A DNA stretch of 64,000 bases. It comes from Breviolum minutum Mf 1.05b.01 (taxonomy: Eukaryota; Sar; Dinophyceae; Suessiales; Symbiodiniaceae). The position numbers were made by a program, and so were the translations under genes. Shown here in pieces: positions 57,001 to 64,000 of this stretch; the first letter of the stretch is position 1, and the number at the start of each line of letters is the position of its first letter. The stretch is taken from positions 62,001 through 126,000 of the forward strand of contig DF240098.1 of NCBI GenBank assembly GCA_000507305.1, read 5' to 3'. The notes below the pieces were generated by a model. It worked only from the letters and a program-made list of their open reading frames with translations, had not been told where the DNA came from and did no database searches.

Positions 57001-58963
57001 CTGACAACCACACCATTCAAATTTTGCCACGGGTTGAACAATCTGTGCCTCATCCCTACAAAGCACATGTGTACCCTTGGCCTACCACATGACAGGACGC
57101 ATCGGAGTCTGTTTTCAGATGCTGTGCTTGCTTGGAAGCTTGACTGATTTCGGTTGAATCAATCTGCAATGTTTATCAATGCTTGGCATGATTTTCACTC
57201 AGCTTCGCAGCTTGACTTAGGATGAGCATGGTGACAACCTTGATGACAAAATTGAGCCTGCAGGTCGCCCACGATTTGTGGATGGGGGTGTTGGTGCAAA
57301 ATGTTCAAATCATTCTCCCTTAACTCCTAGACTTTTTGTGTGTCGTTGGCATTTAGTTAACAAGTCAGTACATCCGGGTTCATAATGCAACTTATCCTTA
57401 ATTGATATATCAAAATGAATATACGGATGGATATCGTTGAAACCACTTTTATCCTATGTTTCTGGGAAAAACTTAGTTATGCTGGAAGAGATGTGTAAAT
57501 CCAGCAATGAATGAGGGGGCCACTTGTAGCACTTCCCTGTCGTCAGATGCCAGTGCCACCAATTGGTGGGCTTGTGCTGAACCACCTCAAGATTTGCAGG
57601 AGGTGCCTGAAGGCAGGGAAAAGTGGTTGTTTTCATGAAGCGTGCATGCTTCCACCAGTGGTCTTTGTTCAGAAATATGTTGATGCTTGTTGACTGTTGC
57701 TCAGTTTTTTTCTGAGTTGTGCTGAAAGAAGGACGGCATATGTCTCATGAATTTTCATTTGGAGCCATTCTACTGTGAGATGGCAATTCCTTCTCACATT
57801 GTGAGGCCTGTTAACAGCCACGCCATGGCATGATACTTACGGGAGGCCAGAAATTCGGGAGTTCGCAGTTCAATGTTTGATATCCACCAAATGCATCGAA
57901 AGGGTCAAACAGCAGACATGGAGCAGAAGCAACAAGATGTCCTATAGCAAGGAACCACCCACACCAACACCAAACTAATCCAAATTACCCAGCCATGTCA
58001 AGCTAGATTTGGATGGATTTGATGTTTGCTCGAAGCAGTGGTTGTGCCCCTCGCTTCGTGAGGTTGAGTAGGCCTTTTGGCCCGCCGTTTTTTCCCCAAC
58101 GCCATGACATGTAGTAGCTCCTTTCTCGCGTTGAACTTTGATGATGGAGCTTTGACAGTCTTGAATTCTGTGGCTCAAGCGATCGAAGCAGCACCTCAGG
58201 CGAGGCAATGGTGAGAAAGATCCTAAGATTTTAAGATGCCCTTTTGCAGACAGAAGTTGGAAGATTTCCAACATCTTTCTCCATCCCGTAACCAAAACCA
58301 ACGCTTTTCAGGTGCTTGCCTTCCAAGATAGCTCACATTGAATTTGTTAGTTCTCCCAAGTCCCATAAATACATCCCAGTGACCCAGTGAAAACAATGGT
58401 TTCAGGAGCTCCTTGGTGCCAAAGTAGGCTTTGAAGCCACGGTTCCTGCCAAGTTGCATTCCACCTTCGTTTTCCATGCTGAGTTGCTGCATGCTATGTC
58501 CAAAACGCAGCTTGCAACCTGACATGCAGATCTGCGGGATGTGGGAGAGGTTGGAACCCAAGGGTGTTACTATAAGCTATTCTATTCACTGAGGGTCACT
58601 GGTGCCTTCAAACTGAAAGATTCCTGCAAGGCATGATAAAGAATGGAACTCTTACCAGGAAACGTCCAGAGGATGCCGACTGGATCCGACCCCTTTTTTG
58701 GTTTGCCAGATGCTGACAAGCCCAGGCGCAACTTCATCAAGAGCTTAGCTTCTTGGCCAAAACTGGTGCAGATTGTTCTACTGATTTGTTCAAAGCATTT
58801 TATACTATTTTCAACTTGTATTAGTCAAGTTTCTGAAATTCATCGAAATTCATTTCTGGACGTTCAAGTTCGGTTCCCAGAAGGGATATGTCGCCTAGGG
58901 TTTTTTGAAGCATCATTCTCAGGATGCACACGGGATGTTTGTTTACAGCCTGGCCCACCTCAG
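54007..58963. other. No confident gene
   Basis: Nothing here is assignable. Open stretches that could hide exons are 58660-58765 on + (DADKPRRNFIKSLASWPK), 56048-56359 on - (HRAAMWHDNIVSQNAWL) and 58223-58561 on - (FKAYFGTKELLKPLFSLG). A TA microsatellite lies at about 55900-55920. The two - strand frames would go against the otherwise uniform + orientation. Confidence 0.3.
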
Positions 58964-59765
58964 GCGAGATTGTTCGAGAATCCAAAGTGGAGCAGTGCGA
59001 ATTGCCCTTCAAACGCTTCGAGTCTCTTGATCACTTCAGTTCAAGATGGCATGGTTTAGGATAATATGCTTGGGGCATTGAGTTAGTGAGTTTCAGAGAT
59101 TTGACACCTATCAGCCAGGCCACTTGCTATTTAGTGCGTACTGTAGGGACAGGTCGAGTCTTACGTAGTTGTTGCTCAACCATCCAGCAAGTGTCGGGGC
59201 AACGTTGAGGTTCTTCCCACCACGGAAACAAAATCTCATCATCGCCCGTTTCGAAGCACCAAAGTCATTGGTGAAGCTGCGACGGCAGTTGTGGCAGTGC
59301 TGTTTGCGCCACAATGCTTCATTGAAGGCCGAGGAACAAAGTGCGCTTTCAAAGTTTCATGCCTTGGCAGGATTGAATTTGAGTTTGGGTTTGATTACAG
59401 TCAATTTTGAGTGTCTTACAGTAGTACAACCTACCTACGGTATTAAGGCAAAAGTTTAAACGTTTGGAAAAATGCATGTGGAGATTGAAGTGTTAAATGT
59501 GAAGCTTCTATGTCAAATTATCTCAAGTCAATGTGGAGATCCTATTCGCCAAACCTTTCGACGTCACCCTGAGATTGACGATGAATGGCTTCCTCATGTG
59601 ACTTTAGGAAAGCTACAGGCAAGCAAAGCGCAGTTGGGAAATGTGAGCTGCAAAGCATTGGAACCGTTCGCCCCCAAGATGCCCATCATGGTCAATGGTT
59701 TGATGCTGCTAGGAATGCGACCTAAACAACTTTGGTTGGACTGGGCAACTTGGCCTTCTGGATGA
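58964..59765 (+). CDS. 2H phosphoesterase / 2'-5' RNA ligase-like (LigT) protein, C-terminal part
   Basis: LigT-like 2H enzymes hydrolyse cyclic phosphodiesters or handle RNA 2',3' ends. Exon 58964-59038 (VEQCELPFKRFESLDHF) ends at a GT donor and joins in phase with the exon starting 59188 (ATLRFFPPRKQNLIIARF, then LVKLRRQLWQC). The last exon, about 59528-59765, reads HPEIDDEWLPHVTLGKLQ and runs to TGA. HVTLGK is the second of the two H-x-T/S signatures, and the segment order matches the family. The first H-x-T motif must lie upstream and was not found. The boundary between the middle and last exons is not resolved. Confidence 0.7.
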
Positions 59766-60884
59766 AGTGGGGTATGAGTGAAAGGCTTGTAGGCTTCCCC
59801 TGCACTTCAAAAAGGGTCAATGCAAAAGTGGGCATCAGAGTCAGAATCAAGTCATTTGTTGCAGACTGTTTGAGTTTTTTCTTGGGCAAATGAAGTCATG
59901 TCCAGAGTACAGTAATTCCAGTGTAATTCTAGGCTGTTGTCGTTCTATGAGCTGCAAATACCAGCCTGAACGAGTCCAACGAAAAACGAAAAGTTTCAAT
60001 CAATCCCAGAACATAGTGATTTAGTCCGGCTTGATTCCTTACTTGCAATGTTCATGTGAAAGAGTTATGGGCACAGCTGCAGGGAATGCATTAACAGACA
60101 TAAACCTTTGGCACCATGTTGTTGATCCCCATACCTTGGGAAAAGCTTGTCCTTCCTTCTTGGTCTCATTTCCAAGGAAGAGGCTTTTCAATTTACAGAA
60201 GCTCAGCATAGCGCGGCTTTGCCTTCTGGCAGCAATCCTGAGATTGACGAAAACATGTGCATGCTGCGACCAGATGCTGTTTCGGACGGGGGCCTCACAC
60301 CCAGCGGCTACTTGCAGAGGCCTGTAGCATGTTGAGGCGATGGTTCTCTTGTCATCGGCCAGGGGTGAAACTGGCTCCGGTCGATCTGTTGTCCGGCCTT
60401 GACACTGTCATATTGCCACAGATGGACTGGCTTCATTTTGTACAGCAAACTACTGTAGTGAAACAGTTTGGGGTAGAAGCGCCTCCTTGCAACACAGTTG
60501 CTTTGTGATGGCGTCATGTACAGAACCAACGTTTGACCCAATCGTTTCCAAAACAAACTTGGAAGGCTGCATTTTGAGGCTTGCGCTTGGTCCTTAATGC
60601 AATTCCATACGCATTGATTTTGGAGGCAATTCCTCACAGTTTGCGACCCTGAACACTGCTACTTCAGTGGCCTTGGTGTGGTGCTTAGTGATAGTGCTCG
60701 AAACCGCGGTTCTCCATGGCCAGTGCATACGCAAAATATCATATAACCACATCTAGAAGTTGAAATAAGCTGAAGGAGCCCCGAGACTATGCTTGTGACG
60801 GCACGACCCGAGGAATTTCAAGAATGACCAAGCACCAAGCACCACACAGTGTGGCGGACCAGCCAAACCATCACAATATCGCAG

Positions 60885-63452
60885 AATGGCACAGGATACA
60901 TGCCTTGGCCGCAGCCACCCTTCCAAGGTGCCGAACGTGTGTGGGGTGCAGGAAAGGCCTTGGCGGAGTACTTAAGCACTTGGCAGCCAGCAGGTCTACA
61001 GGTACGGGGATGCTGTGATCACACAAGCGGTGACATTGACACCAATGCTGTGAACAGATTGAAATTGTTGAAAGCTCAAAGGGGCAAACGTGATAGATCA
61101 TTCAGCTCGGTCGCAAATGAATGTTTTTCCATCTTGAGCGCATCGTTTTGGCATCCTCGCTATCATCACACCCTCAGAGCTCTGGGTTTGAGGCTCCTGT
61201 TCCCAGCTTCCCCAACGTTTGCAGGTTGTAGAGCTTGGGGCAGGCTGTGGATTGCCCGGCAGCCCTGGCTAAGTTGCAGAGGCAACATGATAAAATCATG
61301 ATTTGCAGGCGGCATAAATGGAAAATGATGGAACATGTTTCAATGATGTTCTCCTTTGTCATCCATATGTTGGAAGTGAGCCTTGACTCACTGACCCTCG
61401 AGATATGCTTTGATGATTTTTCTGCACAAAGATTCAGGAACTTCACTCCACACTCGAGTGAGGTGTTTGGGAGTGCTTACATGGTTATGTGATAGCTTCA
61501 CTGTCCACTGTGGGCTGCACATTTCTACTACAAGGGGAAAGAAGCAATAGAACTGAAAATGGAATTAAGGGTCATCATCCAGCATACCAGGATGTGTGTG
61601 TGTGCTTTTCTCTCAGGCCAGGCATACCATCTTGCACATGAGGATACCACGATACCACGATGTTGATGTGTTTCATTGCATTCCATCTATATAATAGTTT
61701 TTTTAACTCAGGCCTTACAAGACCATCAGCCTTGCCAGGGTTGAAATTTGGGCCAAACTGAGGCCTGGCATAGTCTTAGCCAAAGGTGGCGCCTTCGTGA
61801 CCTTGACAGATGTGCCATGGCTGTGCCTTGTTGGCACTTGGGGAGAGAAGTGCCATATCTGTTTTGTTAGGGAAACCAAGTGGAGTTGCCATTGGTGTGC
61901 AGGGTTTTGAATCGAAAGGTGGATAATACGCACAGTTTGTGAAGCACACATCCGCTTCCTTTAGAGCATGGTCCAACTTTGGCCACCAATCTCTCAGTAC
62001 TAGGCCAACAGCATCTTGGGGTAGATGCCATATGGCTGAGGCTGCAAATGCTTGAGTACAACGTCGCAGCAAACTTCTCCCCGTATGATCCCTTGCGGCC
62101 ATATGCACCTTGACCCAGAGATGACAGAAGAGGGTCAAAAACACGGCTTCCAGGACTGGAAGATGGAAAAGAGTGTTGAAGACTGCAAAGGCAGCCCCAT
62201 TGCTTGCTTCTTTTCAACGTGGCTCATGGATGTATTTGACTGTCGTTGTAGACAGGATTAAAATGTGACACAGACAAATTCATAGTTCCCATGTACCTAA
62301 ATGATTCTAAATGTCAGCGGTGGAGCTTGCGAAATGCAATGCAGCCATGGACTGAGCGCACCCAGCTGAGGTGTCTCCACTGCGTTGGGGCAATGATGCT
62401 GATGCTGCCAGCGTGCTCCAGGCCCAAGTCAGGAGGGACTAAAGTATAGAAAATCCCTAGGAAAAATGTATGCAGTGGATCTTGGATTTGATGGCTGAGC
62501 TTGGCCTGAACGCCAGTTGATTTGTTTAGATGAACATCTGAGAGTGCTTGCACCAAAAAGCCCCCAATCAAACATCAGACGTGTTGAGGGGAGCGCATCA
62601 TGCGCCAGCATGATAGATATTGTGATCAGATCAATACACCTGTTGCTGGGGATTTGATCCTGACTGATGGCACTATGTGGGCAATGCTTCACCAGATAAG
62701 TTCTGGATATGCTTAGATGCTTAGATGATGGTATCGCATGTTTGCACCCCAACCGCAAGCGTTGGCACACTGGCTAGTGACATCGCATGATAAAGATATA
62801 AAGCTTCATGCTCCCAGGATGCTTGGCCACCCTCCACTAATAACCTTGTTTGTTTTTGAAGTGGGCCGAATCCTTTTTTCCAGGCCAGGCAAATTTTTGG
62901 GAAGATTCTGTTTGGAATTTGGAAGGCTTGCAGAAAGCAAAAGGCCAGCTTCAGTACACCCTGGAAGATTAACATGGAACCTACAAATCACCCATTTAGA
63001 AAGGAAAATGATCTTCCAGGCCTCCATGATTATGTTCCATGTTAATCTTCTGGGGCGTAGGTCCATGGCACAACAACTGTACAACGGTCCCTAACTTTTC
63101 CAGAAGTACTGTTGAACAAGAACTTTTCTGCTTGACTTGACACCTTCACCCCACAGTGCCCCACTTTTGCAAGGTGATTGGTCGACCTCCTGATTTGCTT
63201 ATTGGAGTGCGAAAGCTCAGTTTGGCTAGCCAGTGTTGCATGATAGGATGATTCTAGCTCATACGTGCTGACCTGGGCATTGTCAGGATAAGAAACAATG
63301 GAAGGCATATGGGCATATGGAAGTTAACTGCAGCTACCATTCGGTTCAGTCGACTTCAACACTTCAGACTTCAAGAGTGGTAGCATGGTTTGCCTCCAAT
63401 ATTGAGGCGGACTTGGTCTACCGGGAACAAGACTTCGATGCGCTGTTGACTA
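60885..63452 (+). CDS. METTL21-type (Methyltransf_16) methyltransferase, partial
   Basis: These are S-adenosylmethionine enzymes that usually methylate lysines of proteins such as chaperones and elongation factors. Exon 60885-61001 reads AERVWGAGKALAEYL and joins in phase to 61225-61258, VVELGAGCGLPG, the SAM-binding motif I. The latter has a GC donor. Exon 61786-61822 reads GAFVTLTDVPW, the motif II acidic region. Exon 63407-63452 reads ADLVYREQDFDALL, matching the family's D-x-x-Y motif near the active site. An upstream exon near 60230 (NPEIDENMCMLRPDAVSDGG) may belong. At least one exon between 61822 and 63407 is missing, and the C-terminus probably lies near or past the window end. The substrate cannot be inferred. 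Confidence 0.75.
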
Positions 63453-64000
63453 GTATTGCCATTTGGTCGCACTGGCGCAATCTCATTGAAAAAGAGACTG
63501 ACAGTGTCCATCTACATTTGCATTTGCGGGTGGGTGTCTCAACTAGATCAATGGATTATAAACAAGATATGATAAGATTAGATAATATGTATTTCAACTA
63601 ATTGGGGCCAAAGCCTTCAACCTTCGCCCAGGGAAGCTTCCAAGAACTGTTTGCACATGTTTAGACTCTGAACTACACACTGAATAACATCAATGGATTA
63701 TGTAACCTGTTGGGGTTTCAACAGCTATGACTCAGCAACTTCAAAAGACGGCCGGATTCAGCACACCACACCTGTGCACTTCAGCCGTTACAAAGGTAGG
63801 TTGCGTTTGTGCTTTTTTTTTAAGATTGGGGTGTTTGTGCGGGAGGGGGGTGGAGAACGTACCTGTTTTGATTGCACAGAAATGCTTGAAATGCGATGGT
63901 GGAAGTGTCTCTTTCAAAGTCAAACAACCCTGGCCCTGGCTTGGCAAGGAGGACGAGTACACCACATAAAACCTATGTACAAAAACTAACAACCCTCGCC
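63453..64000. other. Likely intron or 3' part of the methyltransferase gene
   Basis: No motif recognised. A pyrimidine-rich stretch followed by AAG near 63820 and an open + frame to 63989 may hold the next exon, but I cannot confirm it. Confidence 0.25.

Noticed and set aside
1..64000. CRISPR arrays, bacterial operons, rRNA genes
   Set aside because: No regularly spaced repeats with unique spacers, no ribosome-binding-site operon structure and no rRNA-like sequence were seen.

Overview
The window looks like nuclear DNA of a dinoflagellate, most likely of the coral-symbiont type (Symbiodiniaceae). The evidence is internal. Genes are broken into very short exons (about 26-135 bp) separated by introns of a few hundred bases. 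Introns end AG, usually followed by G, but begin GT, GC or GA. Every host gene I can recognise is on the + strand. A translated repeat motif that I recall as common in these algae (34153-34270) is present. Because exons are so short, most long open frames in the window are meaningless. The host models below were built by reading for conserved motifs, splice signals and phase continuity, and their outer ends are approximate.

Layout. 1-2447: no firm gene. 2448-8304: a multi-exon gene of unknown function. 8970-9419: two exons with DEAD-box helicase motifs V and VI. 9420-14353: scattered candidate exons. 14354-18626 and 19625-23030: two tandem paralogues of a class II aldolase/adducin-fold gene with nearly identical exon architecture. 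24440-27055: an Ala/Glu/Arg/Lys-rich helical gene carrying a 27-bp tandem repeat that is badly resolved in the assembly (two N bases). 28337-31286: further + strand exons without an assignable function. 32014-44664: a polycystin-type (PKD/TRPP) cation channel with its TOP-domain signatures, S3-S6, pore helix and a long C-terminal tail. 58964-59765: a LigT-like 2H phosphoesterase. 60885-63452: a METTL21-type (Methyltransf_16) methyltransferase, probably running on towards or past the window end.

The main mobile feature is an 8.6-kb Ty1/copia LTR retrotransposon at 44957-53567, on the - strand. Its two 331-bp LTRs differ at only two positions. It has an initiator-Met-tRNA primer-binding site, gag with a zinc knuckle, an aspartic protease, a DD35E integrase, reverse transcriptase and RNase H. 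It also carries extra material between protease and integrase: a short ExoX-C-like segment, a coiled coil and a methyltransferase-like domain. It sits in an (AT)n tract, antisense to the host genes, apparently inside or just 3' of the polycystin-like gene. It is very young by LTR divergence, yet its pol reading frame changes several times.

The genes do not form an obvious pathway. The arrangement is a one-directional gene array with one local tandem duplication and one recent retrotransposon insertion. No rRNA, tRNA, CRISPR array or prokaryotic signal was seen.
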